A stretch of 64,000 nt of DNA, from contig JBGSSS010000005.1 in assembly GCA_041736895.1 (NCBI GenBank), positions 1-64,000 of the forward strand. Direction: 5' to 3'. The position numbers were made by a program, and so were the translations under genes. A model generated the notes under the pieces. The model was given only the letters and a program-made list of their open reading frames with translations, did no database searches and was not told the origin of the DNA. The stretch comes from JANRLT01 sp041736895 (GTDB lineage Bacteria > Planctomycetota > Planctomycetia > Pirellulales > JALHPA01). This document shows positions 7,144-16,493 of this stretch, piece by piece (within the stretch, counting starts at the first letter, position 1; each line of letters opens with the position of its first letter).

Positions 7144-9465
7144 TTACTCTCCAGCTAATGACAGGGGCAACGCTGCGGTAACGACGATTTCCCGGGCCAG
7201 ACGCTGAAAATTGTAGCCGTTTTTCACGTAATCTTGCTGCAGCTTCTCCAATTGATTCGACCCGTAAGCTCGAATCGGCTGCTTGATCTCGTATTGAAAC
7301 AACTGCTGCGTCAGGGCGGTCGATACTTCGGGGCTTTCGGCCAGGAATTTGCCCAATTCTCGAGCGCCGCGGAATTTCACCGTCTTGTCGTCGCGGCTGA
7401 CATAGCTCCCCTCGGCATCGACGGGCCGCGCCTTTTCCTCCGCGCGATACTTGCCAATGGCGTCAAAGTTTTCCAGCGAAAAGCCCAATGGGTTGATCAT
7501 GTTGTGACACAACTGGCACGCTTCGGCCTTGGTTTGCAAGGTCACGCGCTCGCGGGTATTCAGGCTCGGATGCAGGTCCGGCGCGATCGGCGTAAACGCT
7601 TCTTGCGGCGGCTTGATCACGCGGCCGAGCATGCTTCGCGCCAAAAACACGCCGCGATGGATCGGTGAGCTCGTCCCGTTGTAGGCGAAGACGCTGAGCA
7701 TGTAAGGATGCGTCAAGATGCCGGCGCGCTTGTCGGCGTCGAGCTTCACTTTTTTGAACGGCGAATCCGCCGGCAGGTCCGCGCCGTAAAGTTTCGCGAG
7801 CCGCCCGTTCAGGTACAGTTCCTCGTCCAACAGAAACTTGCGAAAGTCCGGTTCCTTGCTCGTCAGAAAATCTTGCAGCGACAATTCCAACGACGTGCGC
7901 AGGTCGTTAATAATTTCCTTGTTGAACTCGGGAAAAAGTTTCTCGTCCTTCGCCATGTCGATCGGCTGATCGATGCGCAGCCATTGCAGCATAAAGCCTC
8001 GCAGCTTGTCGCGAGCGCGCAGGTCCGTTTGCATGCGCGTCGCTTCGGCGACGAGCTGGTCGCGTGTTTCAAGTTTTTTGTCCGCGGCCGCTTTGAGCAG
8101 CTTCGCGTCCGGCATCGAATCCCACAGCCCAAACGACAGCCGCGACGCGACGTCATATTGGTCCGGCGTTGCAGAGTTTTCCGAAGGCAAGCCGACTTCG
8201 CGATACAGGAAGCGCGGAGACTTGAGCGCAAGGATCACGATCCGCTTCACCGCGGTCGTGCGGTCGGGCGAGTCCTTGAAATGCCTATCGACGAAATACG
8301 TCTTTTGCTCCGGCGTCAGCGGGCGGCGGAAGGCGCGTTCGACGAACTTGTAGCAGAAGTCTTTGACCCGCGATTCTTCCTTGCTGTCGATCGCCACATC
8401 GCCGCTCAGGGTTCTGAAACGATCCACGACGTAGTTCGCGACTTCGAGCGCGCCATCGGTTGTCGCATTGTCCCACGCCTTGGAAATCGTGTTCGCCCGT
8501 TCGTAGCCGATGCTCCGATCGTCCGGCGGGAACGGCGCATTGACGACATACAACTCAGGGTTCTTCGACGTGGTCAGGTAGTACGCCGGGATGATTTCTT
8601 GCGTGCGCTTCGGCATCACCCAGAGGAGCTTGATCGACGACTTGCCGAGTTTGTTGACGTCCTTGTTCAGGTTCGGATCGCCAACGCCCCCTTTGCCCTT
8701 GATGTATTCGAGCCGGATCGGATAGACGCGGCCGCCGAGCAACGTGATCGACGCGCGGTACTCGGTGTCGTTGCCCGACTTGACGCCTTGATCAATCAGC
8801 GGCGGCGGGCCGTTGAAGAACGATTGATTGACCCAGAGCCGGACGGAGTGTTCGGTCTGGACGACGAATTCGTACTCGCCCGTCTCGGGGGCGAAGACGG
8901 AACCTTCCCAACTGATCCCAAACTCTGGGCCTTCGATTTTTTCGTCGGGAGTCTTATTCTCAAAAGTAAAATCGACCGTCGCATCGACCCGCTCGATGAC
9001 GCGATTCCGTCTGTCAATCCGGCGGCCTTTGTAGTAGTCGCCCTTGAGTCCAAGCTCCTGAAACCCGCTGCCTGGCTGGCGGAAGCTGGCGAGCAAATCC
9101 GTCACCGTGTTCTGGTACTGCTTCACCGTGAGCCGCGAGAGATCGATCCGCGCGGGCTTGTTCCGCGCTTGCGCGACGGGCGAGTAGAACGCTTCGTGAA
9201 TGTACTTCGCCACGAGCGCCGAATCGGCGGCGTTGAGCTTCTCCGGCTCGCCCTCGGGCATCTGCCGGTCGATGTAGTGGCTGAGTTGCCCGAGCGAGCG
9301 ATCGCCGATCAACGGTTCGGGGTAGTCTTTGCTCCCCTGCCCTTTGTCGCCATGACAGCTCGCGCACATTTCGCGATAGATGGCCGCGCCATCGCGTTCC
9401 GCGGCGCGCAGGAGCGACGGGATGAGGAGCAAGAGCGAGAGCAGCAGGCGACACAGCAATGTCAT
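7144..9465 (-). CDS. Planctomycete cytochrome c protein with PA14 and DUF1587/1595/1592/1588/1585 domains
   Basis: 773 aa, secreted. The signal peptide (MTLLCRLLLSLLLLIPSLLRA) leads into a cytochrome c domain with CASCH near residue 32. Then come DUF1587 (around IDLSRLTVKQYQNTV), a PA14-like beta module (EYEFVVQTEHSVRLWVN) and the DUF1595-1592-1588-1585 series to the end, including a conserved CQLCHN motif that could bind a second haem. PA14 domains often bind carbohydrate. Partner of the DUF1552 gene downstream. The ATG at 9465 is chosen because a leader begins there; the frame is open for another 23 codons. Confidence 0.93.
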   Translation of the reverse strand: MTLLCRLLLSLLLLIPSLLRAAERDGAAIYREMCASCHGDKGQGSKDYPEPLIGDRSLGQLSHYIDRQMPEGEPEKLNAADSALVAKYIHEAFYSPVAQARNKPARIDLSRLTVKQYQNTVTDLLASFRQPGSGFQELGLKGDYYKGRRIDRRNRVIERVDATVDFTFENKTPDEKIEGPEFGISWEGSVFAPETGEYEFVVQTEHSVRLWVNQSFFNGPPPLIDQGVKSGNDTEYRASITLLGGRVYPIRLEYIKGKGGVGDPNLNKDVNKLGKSSIKLLWVMPKRTQEIIPAYYLTTSKNPELYVVNAPFPPDDRSIGYERANTISKAWDNATTDGALEVANYVVDRFRTLSGDVAIDSKEESRVKDFCYKFVERAFRRPLTPEQKTYFVDRHFKDSPDRTTAVKRIVILALKSPRFLYREVGLPSENSATPDQYDVASRLSFGLWDSMPDAKLLKAAADKKLETRDQLVAEATRMQTDLRARDKLRGFMLQWLRIDQPIDMAKDEKLFPEFNKEIINDLRTSLELSLQDFLTSKEPDFRKFLLDEELYLNGRLAKLYGADLPADSPFKKVKLDADKRAGILTHPYMLSVFAYNGTSSPIHRGVFLARSMLGRVIKPPQEAFTPIAPDLHPSLNTRERVTLQTKAEACQLCHNMINPLGFSLENFDAIGKYRAEEKARPVDAEGSYVSRDDKTVKFRGARELGKFLAESPEVSTALTQQLFQYEIKQPIRAYGSNQLEKLQQDYVKNGYNFQRLAREIVVTAALPLSLAGE

Positions 9466-9741
9466 GCAGAAGACCTTTAGCTCCCGGTCAATGAGCGGGG
9501 GAAACGGCGGAAGGAAAGGAATCAGGCGGGACATTTATTATAGCCGCAGTCGGCCAGTAATCACAAGATTTTTCTGTAGCCTGCTGAATGGGCGGATGAA
9601 TGCATCGTTCAACGTTGAAACCGTCCTTGTTGAATTGCGTTGATTTGCCACATCGATTCTTCTTACATAAACTAATAATCGGCCCACCAAATTTCCTGCC
9701 TCTGTGACGTTTCTTTTTGTTCTTCAAGACAAGTGTCAATA

Positions 9742-11649
9742 ATGCGGTCAACGGTATTACTGTTTCTCTTGAGCATCGTCGCAGCGTCCCTTGCTTCGCC
9801 AGCGAGGGCCGCCGAGGTCGACTTCGTCCACGATGTCGCGCCGATCTTGAAGAAGCGCTGCATCGAGTGCCACTTGGGCAAAGAGCCGAAGGGCGAAGTT
9901 TCGTTCGAATCGCGGCGGCTGCTGCTCGATGCCAAATTGGTCGTGCCCGGCAAGAGCGGCGAGAGCGAATTCGTCAAACGGCTGCTCAGCAAAGATCCCG
10001 ACGAACGCATGCCGCCCCAGGGCGAGCCGCTCGACGAAAAGCAGATCGCGACGATCAAAGCTTGGATCGACGCGGGCGTGAAGTGGGACGACAATTACTC
10101 GTTCAAACCGAAGACGTACAAATCGCCGCTCAAGCTGCAACCCGTCACGCTGCCGCCGGCGCGCGAAGGACGCGATCACCCGATCGACCGCTTGGTCGAT
10201 GCGTACTTGGCGAAGAATGAATTGCCGTTTCCCGCGCCGTTGCCCGATGCGTTGTTCGCGCGGCGGGTGTCACTGGACCTCGTCGGGTTGCTGCCTGATG
10301 TCGAAGCGGCCGCGGCTCTCGGCGTGAGTTCCGCGGCCGACAAACGAGCGCAATTCGCCGCAGCGTTGTTGGGTGACAAACGAGCCTACGCCGATCATTG
10401 GCTTTCGTTTTGGAACGACTTGCTCCGCAATGAATATCGCGGCACGGGCTACATCGACGGCGGGCGCAAGCAAATTTCCGTTTGGCTCTATCAATCGCTC
10501 GTCGAGAACAAGCCCTACAACCAGTTCGTCCATGAACTGATCTCGCCGACGAAGGATTCCGAAGGTTTCATCAACGGCATTCAATGGCGCGGCAGCGTCA
10601 ATGCGAGCCAAACGCGCGAGGTGCAGTTCTCGCAAAATATTTCGCAGGTCTTCTTCGGCATCAACATGAAGTGTGCGTCGTGCCACGACAGCTTTGTCGA
10701 TGACTGGAAGCTGAGCGAGGCGTACGGCTTGGCCGCCATCGTCGCCGAAAAACCGCTGGAGTTGCACCGCTGCGACAAGCCGACGGGCGTTATGGCCAAG
10801 GCGGCATTTCTTTGGCCGGAGCTTGGCAACATCGATCCCGAGGCGAAGAAGCCCGAGCGTTTGAAGCAACTGGCCGACCTTGTCACGCATCGCGACAACG
10901 GCCGCTTCGCGCGCACAATCGCGAATCGGATGTGGCAGCGGCTAATGGGGCGCGGACTGGTGCATCCGGTCGATGCACTCGATTCAGCCCCGGTCGATCC
11001 GCAGTTGCTGGAGTACTTGGCGAGTTATCTGGTCGAACAAAATTACGACTTGAAAAAATTGCTGGAGCACATCGTCACCTCGCGGATTTATCAGTCCCAG
11101 GTCATCGTGGCTCCGCAAACCTCGTCCGAGGAATACCGTTTCCGCGGACCGCTGACCAAGCGCATGACAGCCGAGCAGTTCATGGATGCGGTGTGGCTGC
11201 TGACGGGTACCGGCCCCGAGAAGATCGTCGCGCCGATCAAGCCCGTCAGCTTTGACGAAGCAACGCCACCCGCGCGGCGCACAATCCGCGCCGTTTTGGG
11301 TCATGCAGATTTGCTGCAGCGTTCGCTCGGACGACCGAACCGCGAGCAAGTCGTCACCGTCCGGCCCGATGAACTGACAACGCTCCAAGCGCTCGATCTT
11401 TCGAATGGCACGGTGTTGACCAACATGCTGCAGCAGGGGGCGGAAAAGCTGGTCAAAGCCGCCGGCAAAGACGGCATCGAGACGAACAAGCTCGTGCCGC
11501 AGATTTACGAGCAAGCCCTCGGACGAGCGCCGCAAGCAGAAGAGCTGAAGGCAGCGCTCGAGTTTCTTGGCCCCAAGCCAGACGCGACCGCGATTGCCGA
11601 TTGGCTCTGGACGATTGTGATGCTGCCGGAGTTTCAGTTGATACGTTAA
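9742..11649 (+). CDS. PSD1 / DUF1549-DUF1553 secreted cytochrome protein
   Basis: 635 aa. Signal peptide (RSTVLLFLLSIVAASLASPARA), then a planctomycete cytochrome c domain with CIECH near residue 40 and the MPPQGEPL segment, a DUF1549 domain (about 130-330, with CASCHD) and a DUF1553 domain to the C-terminus. The family is typically paired with a DUF1501 protein, as it is here (next gene). Function is unproven; an extracellular redox or polysaccharide-related role is a common suggestion. The ATG at 9742 is preferred to the GTG three codons earlier. It is transcribed divergently from the DUF1592 gene across a 276 bp gap. Confidence 0.93.
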   Translation: MRSTVLLFLLSIVAASLASPARAAEVDFVHDVAPILKKRCIECHLGKEPKGEVSFESRRLLLDAKLVVPGKSGESEFVKRLLSKDPDERMPPQGEPLDEKQIATIKAWIDAGVKWDDNYSFKPKTYKSPLKLQPVTLPPAREGRDHPIDRLVDAYLAKNELPFPAPLPDALFARRVSLDLVGLLPDVEAAAALGVSSAADKRAQFAAALLGDKRAYADHWLSFWNDLLRNEYRGTGYIDGGRKQISVWLYQSLVENKPYNQFVHELISPTKDSEGFINGIQWRGSVNASQTREVQFSQNISQVFFGINMKCASCHDSFVDDWKLSEAYGLAAIVAEKPLELHRCDKPTGVMAKAAFLWPELGNIDPEAKKPERLKQLADLVTHRDNGRFARTIANRMWQRLMGRGLVHPVDALDSAPVDPQLLEYLASYLVEQNYDLKKLLEHIVTSRIYQSQVIVAPQTSSEEYRFRGPLTKRMTAEQFMDAVWLLTGTGPEKIVAPIKPVSFDEATPPARRTIRAVLGHADLLQRSLGRPNREQVVTVRPDELTTLQALDLSNGTVLTNMLQQGAEKLVKAAGKDGIETNKLVPQIYEQALGRAPQAEELKAALEFLGPKPDATAIADWLWTIVMLPEFQLIR

Positions 11650-11665
11650 TGGAACGTCGGTGCGC

Positions 11666-11710
11666 TCTCCTACGGATGGGCATACCATCCGCAGGCTTGG
11701 GTTGGCGCTG
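11666..11710 (+). repeat. Dispersed repeat, copy 1 (CTCCTACGGATGGGCAT type)
   Basis: About 45 bp beginning CTCCTACGGATGGGCATACC and ending TTGGGTTGGCGCTG. An almost identical copy occurs in the opposite orientation at 36587-36631. The CGGATGG / CCATCCG arms form a small hairpin. Confidence 0.8.
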
Positions 11711-11770
11711 AAGTAGGTTTTCTGATATTCGTAAACGAAAATTTCCATCGACATTTTTCGAGACAATAAT

Positions 11771-13204
11771 ATGCTCCCCACAACGAATCTCACCCGCCGT
11801 GAATACCTCCGCACGATGAGCGCCGCCGGCTTGGCCGCGCTCGTGATGGACGAACCGCGCTTCGCGCGCGGGGCCGATCAGATCGACAAACCGCCGGCCA
11901 AGGCCGATGCCTGCATCTTGCTCTGGATGGCCGGCGGCATGGCTTCGCCCGAGACATTTGATCCGAAACGTTACACGCCGTACGAAGTCGGCACGCCCAG
12001 CGACAAGATCCTCTGCACGTTCCCCACGATCGACACGGCCGTGGACAATATCAAGATCTCGGCGGGCCTGGAGCAGATTGCGAAAGTGATGGACCGCGCG
12101 ACGTTGATTCGCTCACAGGTCGTCGCCGATCTCGGGTTCATTCTGCATTCGCGGCATCAGTATCATTGGCACACCGGTTACGTCCCGCCGCAAACTGTCG
12201 CGGCGCCGCATCTCGGCTCGTGGATCGCACGGGTGCTCGGCCCGCGCAATCCGGCGATCCCGGCCTTTATCAACATCGGGCAACGGCTCGAAGGCGTCGG
12301 CGAATCCGAAGAGCTCAAGGCCTTTACCACGGGTGGGTTCCTCGGCAGTGAATTCGGACCGTTCAACCTGCCCTATCCCAACGACGCCATCGCCGCGGTG
12401 CAGCCGCCCAAGGGGATGACGGCCGAACGCTTCGCCAAGCGCGAGAAACTGCTCCGCGAAACAATCAAGCGCGGCCCGCTCGGCGAGAAGACCAGCGATT
12501 ACCATCAAGAGTCGATGATCCGCGCGATCGACAACGCGCATCGCTTGCTCAACAGCCCCGAACGCGCGGCGTTTGATCTGTCGAAAGAACCGAAGGAAAG
12601 CTACGACAAATACAACACCAGCCATTTCGGCCGTGGCTGTTTGCTCGCGCGGCGGCTGGTCGAAGCCGGCGCGCGATTTATCGAGGTCACGACCGAATAT
12701 GTGCCGTTCGTCCATTGGGACACGCACGAGAATGGCCACGAAACCGTCGCGCGCTTGAAAAAGGAAATCGACGGGCCAATTGCGCAATTGATCCTCGATC
12801 TCGAAAAACGCGGGCTGCTCGATCGGACGCTCGTCGTCCTCGCCAGCGAGTTCAGCCGCGACATGATGGTCGAAGGGGTGCCCGGCAGCACGGCCAAGGA
12901 TCAATCGCGCGCGAAATCCGACACGCTGCAAAAGCCGATCCACTACGGCTTGCATCGCCACTTCACCGGCTCCGGTTCGGTGCTAATGTTTGGCGGCGGC
13001 ATGAAAAAGGGATTCCTTTACGGCGAAACGGCCGACGAGCGGCCGCTGATCACGACGAAGAACCCGGTCACGATCACCGACCTGCATGCCACGATCGTCA
13101 CGGCGCTGGGCATCAGTCCCAAGACGGCCTTCGACGTCGAAAAACGTCCGTTCTATGTGACGTCCGACGGCCACGGCAAAGCGGTGGCCGAGTTGTTTGG
13201 GTAG
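11771..13204 (+). CDS. DUF1501 family exported protein
   Basis: 477 aa. The N-terminus (RREYLRTMSAAGLAAL) is a Tat-like leader; the remainder is the DUF1501 domain, an alkaline-phosphatase-superfamily-like fold, with LWMAGGMASPETFDPK near residue 50, the WDTHENGH segment near residue 318 and a C-terminal ITDLHATIV. DUF1501 genes follow DUF1549/DUF1553 genes across planctomycetes and the two products probably act together outside the cytoplasm. A broken copy of its last ~75 codons lies at 14500-14741. Confidence 0.93.
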   Translation: MLPTTNLTRREYLRTMSAAGLAALVMDEPRFARGADQIDKPPAKADACILLWMAGGMASPETFDPKRYTPYEVGTPSDKILCTFPTIDTAVDNIKISAGLEQIAKVMDRATLIRSQVVADLGFILHSRHQYHWHTGYVPPQTVAAPHLGSWIARVLGPRNPAIPAFINIGQRLEGVGESEELKAFTTGGFLGSEFGPFNLPYPNDAIAAVQPPKGMTAERFAKREKLLRETIKRGPLGEKTSDYHQESMIRAIDNAHRLLNSPERAAFDLSKEPKESYDKYNTSHFGRGCLLARRLVEAGARFIEVTTEYVPFVHWDTHENGHETVARLKKEIDGPIAQLILDLEKRGLLDRTLVVLASEFSRDMMVEGVPGSTAKDQSRAKSDTLQKPIHYGLHRHFTGSGSVLMFGGGMKKGFLYGETADERPLITTKNPVTITDLHATIVTALGISPKTAFDVEKRPFYVTSDGHGKAVAELFG

Positions 13205-13318
13205 AGCGCGAAGTCGGTGCATGCTCCCCGCTCAGCCGGATTCGTGACGAAGAGCGCTAGCCCAAGGGACCAGGGCGACACTGCAGGGGTTTGTCAGAGA
13301 CGACGCCAGCAACAGAAA

Positions 13319-13350
13319 AGGCGGGGCACACCGGAGTGGCCCCGCCTGAT
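13319..13350. terminator. Bidirectional hairpin terminator
   Basis: GGCGGGGC (13320) pairs with GCCCCGCC (13339). On the minus strand it is followed by TTTT, ending the PEP-CTERM gene; on the plus strand it follows the DUF1501 gene with a T-rich stretch. Confidence 0.75.
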
Positions 13351-13410
13351 TTGATTTTCTCGTCTCACCCAGCGTGGATCGATCAGCGTTAGATCGATGA
13401 GCGACGCTGC

Positions 13411-14232
13411 TTACCGAGCACGGCGAAAGCGGAAAGCCAGGCCAATCGCGGCCAGACTCAGCAGGCCAATGGTGCTTGGCTCCGGTATAGCAACCGGAGT
13501 CAAAGTGAGATTACCCAAGCCACTAACCGAGAAATTGGAGTTGAAAATTAAACCTGGACCGGTCGGGACCGTGGTCGACGGACGAGACTCTGTTTCTAAG
13601 ACGTGCCGGTACTCATGGCCAGCTACAAGAAAAGTTGCAAATGGGTCGAATATTTCCGGACCAGGGCTCAACCCATCGATTGTTGCAGGTGCTCCGCCTA
13701 GACTCGTGAATTGTCTGATAACAACTTGATTCGCAGTGACATCGTAGAGCGTCCGGACAACAAAGTTCGGGGGACTGTAACGCCAGATCTCCACATCGTT
13801 AAAACTCGCAGCTGCATCTGAAAAGCCGGCACCAAAAAAAGCACTCACTTTGAGGGCTTCATTTGCCGTGAAACGTACTTCGGAAGTTGTTCTGAGAAGC
13901 GAGTGGATGTTGACAATAGGAATCGCAAAATCGGCTTCCGAACCCACCATCCCGGTGGGCGAGAACGAACTCGTGCTCGTGCCGCTGTAAGGAGGTGCGA
14001 TTGGGTTTGACACACTGGCGGTTGTCGGTCCGAGTATACTGCTGTTCGATAGGCCCAGATTAATCGCGTTAGGACCATCAATAATCGATACCAAATCGGT
14101 GGAACTGATAAAGCTGATGCGGTCTGCCGCATTGGCATTCGCTGAGAAACAGCACATGGCCAAAAGAGTGAGGGCCGACAAAAGAACCCAAGCCCGGGGG
14201 GCGGGTACATGACGAGTTTCTTTCCGAATCAT
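13411..14232 (-). CDS. PEP-CTERM sorted exported protein
   Basis: 273 aa. Signal peptide (LLSALTLLAMCCFSANANA), a serine/threonine-rich beta domain of unknown function, and a C-terminal sorting tail: IPEPST, a hydrophobic helix and the basic end RFRRAR. Such tails are recognised by exosortase-type enzymes, and the proteins are usually delivered to the surface or extracellular matrix. The ATG at 14232 has an AGGAAAG ribosome-binding site. GC content is clearly lower than in the flanking DUF genes. It sits between the intact DUF1501 gene and a DUF1501 relic. Confidence 0.88.
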   Translation of the reverse strand: MIRKETRHVPAPRAWVLLSALTLLAMCCFSANANAADRISFISSTDLVSIIDGPNAINLGLSNSSILGPTTASVSNPIAPPYSGTSTSSFSPTGMVGSEADFAIPIVNIHSLLRTTSEVRFTANEALKVSAFFGAGFSDAAASFNDVEIWRYSPPNFVVRTLYDVTANQVVIRQFTSLGGAPATIDGLSPGPEIFDPFATFLVAGHEYRHVLETESRPSTTVPTGPGLIFNSNFSVSGLGNLTLTPVAIPEPSTIGLLSLAAIGLAFRFRRAR

Positions 14233-14496
14233 TAGACTTTCCTGTCTCGTAAGAGAAGCAACACAAGGGAGTAAAGCAATTGTCGAGACAAAATATGTGC
14301 ACCGCACCATATCTGGACATTTACATCAGGTTGTATAGTTAGCTTACCGACGGCTAGACTGTCAAGGATTTCAGACAATAAACTACGATTATCTTAATTT
14401 TTTACAGAAATAAATGGCCAGTGAATCATCAACCATCCTTGATCGCTTTCCTAATGCGCGGGTTTTTTACAAATCCTGGTGTAGAGCGATGACGAG
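14233..14496. other. AT-rich upstream region, no gene
   Basis: 264 bp between the PEP-CTERM gene and the DUF1501 relic. It is AT-rich around 14330-14420 and presumably holds the promoter of the PEP-CTERM gene; I see no convincing open frame or repeat. Confidence 0.5.
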
Positions 14497-14499
14497 CGC

Positions 14500-14741
14500 G
14501 GCGTGACATATTTCGGAGCCTGCTGGGGTGGCGGTACCAAAAACGGGTTCCTCTACATTGAAACGGCTAACGAGAGCCCAACGCGTGGTGACCAAGAACC
14601 CAGTCACGATTACCGACCTGAACGCCACAATCGTGACGGCCCTCGACATCAGCCCCAAGATGGCGTTCAGGGTGGAACAACGTCCGGTTCTATATGACTG
14701 AAGATGGACACGGCCGGGCGATCGCGGATTTGTTTGGGTAA
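14500..14741 (+). pseudogene. Frameshifted 3'-end relic of a DUF1501 gene
   Basis: Read with two frameshifts this stretch encodes the same C-terminus as the intact DUF1501 gene (12985-13204): GGGTKNGFLY, VTKNPVTITDLNATIVTAL, then MTEDGHGRAIADLFG and stop. One shift lies near 14590 and a single extra G near 14690 breaks the frame again. Nothing of the first ~400 codons remains. Confidence 0.85.
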
Positions 14742-14838
14742 TGGAGTTCCCTGAAAAAGGTTAAGCTTATCGCTTCGACACGGTTCTTCACGTAACGCCT
14801 TTTTGCCGTGCTTCAAAAACGTGCATACCTTGTGAAAC

Positions 14839-15780
14839 ATGAAAATTGTCATCGCCGGCGGATCGGGCCAGATAGGCAACTCGCTCGCGCGTGAGTTTAC
14901 GCAGCGCGGGGACCAAGTTGTTATTCTCAGTCGCTCAACAAATAACGCCAATTATCTAACAGTCGCGTGGGACGCGCGCAAGCTCGGTCCCTGGACCCGT
15001 GAAATCGACGGCGCGGATGTCGTGATCAATCTCGCGGGCAAGACCGTGAACTGCCGCTACACGGCGGCGAACCGGCGCGAGATCATCGACTCGCGCGTCG
15101 AGTCAACGCGCGTCATTGGCCAGGCGATCGCCGCGGCGGCGAACCCGCCGCGCGTTTGGCTGCAAGCCAGCACGGCGACAATCTACGCGCATCGCTATGA
15201 CGCCCCGAACGACGAGTTCACGGGCATCCTTGGCGGCGATGAACCGAACGCGCCGGACACGTGGCGGTTCAGTATCGAGGTCGCGAAAGCCTGGGAAGCG
15301 GCCCTCGCCGAAATCCCGACGCCGCGCACGCGCAAAGTGGCGATGCGCGCGGCGATGACCATGACACCCGATCGCGGCGGGATCTATGACACCCTGCGAA
15401 TGCTTTGCCGCCGCGGCTTGGGCGGCACCGCGGGCGATGGCAAGCAATATGTCTCATGGATTCACGAACGCGATTTTTTGAACGCGGTCCATTTTTTGAT
15501 CGAGCGCGAGGACCTCGACGGCGCGGTGAATCTGGCCGCGCCGAATCCGCTGACCAACCGCGATTTCATGCGGCAACTGCGTGAAGCACTCGGGGTCAAG
15601 ATCGGCCTGCCGGCGACACGCTGGATGCTCGAACTCGGCGCGTTCTTTATGCGCACCGAAACGGAATTGATCCTTAAAAGCCGCCGCGTCGTCCCGGGGC
15701 GTTTGCTGCAAGCGGGTTTCGAGTTTCAATTTCCCGAATGGCGTGCCGCAGTTGCGGATCTCGCACGATCCAGTCACTAA
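14839..15780 (+). CDS. TIGR01777 family NAD(P)-dependent epimerase-like protein
   Basis: 313 aa. The N-terminal Rossmann motif GGSGQIGNSL binds the dinucleotide. The middle matches the extended short-chain dehydrogenase/epimerase fold, and the C-terminus (from about GLPATRWMLELGA) is the small DUF1731 domain characteristic of the YfcH/SulA-like group. Substrate unknown. It stands alone, with a short spacer after the DUF1501 relic, and about 700 bp of non-coding DNA follows. Confidence 0.9.
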   Translation: MKIVIAGGSGQIGNSLAREFTQRGDQVVILSRSTNNANYLTVAWDARKLGPWTREIDGADVVINLAGKTVNCRYTAANRREIIDSRVESTRVIGQAIAAAANPPRVWLQASTATIYAHRYDAPNDEFTGILGGDEPNAPDTWRFSIEVAKAWEAALAEIPTPRTRKVAMRAAMTMTPDRGGIYDTLRMLCRRGLGGTAGDGKQYVSWIHERDFLNAVHFLIEREDLDGAVNLAAPNPLTNRDFMRQLREALGVKIGLPATRWMLELGAFFMRTETELILKSRRVVPGRLLQAGFEFQFPEWRAAVADLARSSH

Positions 15781-16493
15781 TTGGCATTTACCCAAGGTCT
15801 CCTTCCTTGGCCTGGTGACGAGAAACGGTGGGCGGAACTTTTCTGATTATTCGAGCCTGGCGCAGGGCAGAGTGTTGGTTCGGCCCTAGCATCTCGCTTG
15901 TTTGAGCGCGTCAACCTACACGGCCGTATGGTCTGCCGCCTGGGACGCAATGCCACATCGCCAAGAGCTTGCTCTCGGACCGCCTGTGCTTTGCCGAACC
16001 TTGCTGTAGGGCATGTTACCCGATGCGCGGCGCAGCACGCGGCACTGCTATATCAAAATGCGCAAGGAGAAAAACGGCGTCCAGCATCTGTTCTGCTGGA
16101 CCGCAGAAAGCTGATCGGGGGAAAATAAAAAATATATTTTCGCGGCGCGAATGCCGAATTGCTGCTGGCAAATGCGTTCAACGTTGAACCGTTCGCGCTT
16201 GCCATTGATGACATCATGTCGCAGCGCGAGGCGCAGTGCAGATTTGTCGTATTAAAAAACGCGGGAGTTAAAACGTGGTCGTTTCATTGCCAAGAAATTA
16301 TGTCGCAGTAATGAGCGTTCGGTGTCTCACACGGTCATGGCTGACGACCTGCTCATAAAATATTTTGCAAGCGCGCGAATCGAGGCTTCGATAAAAAAAC
16401 ATTGCGATCAAGCTGATCTCGTTTTAGGATCCGAGTAGTAGTCTCTTCTGACTATTCTTTTCTTTTCAGTCATCACTATCCGTGGGGGATGAG
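15781..16493. other. 713 bp non-coding region
   Basis: No convincing gene. It holds a CCAAGG/CCTTGG hairpin just after the epimerase (15790-15808), an AT-rich patch around 16125-16140, a GTTCAACGTTGAAC palindrome at about 16170 that is nearly repeated at 9605, and an AT-rich, pyrimidine-rich leader before the pseudopilin gene. The length suggests a regulated promoter or an untranslated RNA, but no known RNA family was recognised. Confidence 0.5.

Noticed and set aside
7708..9480. 590-codon plus-strand frame opposite the DUF1592 gene
   Set aside because: Arginine/valine-rich shadow of a well-supported gene.
15898..16128. 76-codon plus-strand frame in the gap after the epimerase gene
   Set aside because: Composition is not protein-like, no ribosome-binding site, no family resemblance.
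16160..16185. GTTCAACGTTGAAC palindrome as a regulatory operator
   Set aside because: A similar sequence occurs at 9605, but two imperfect copies without a shared regulated gene type are too little to call an operator.
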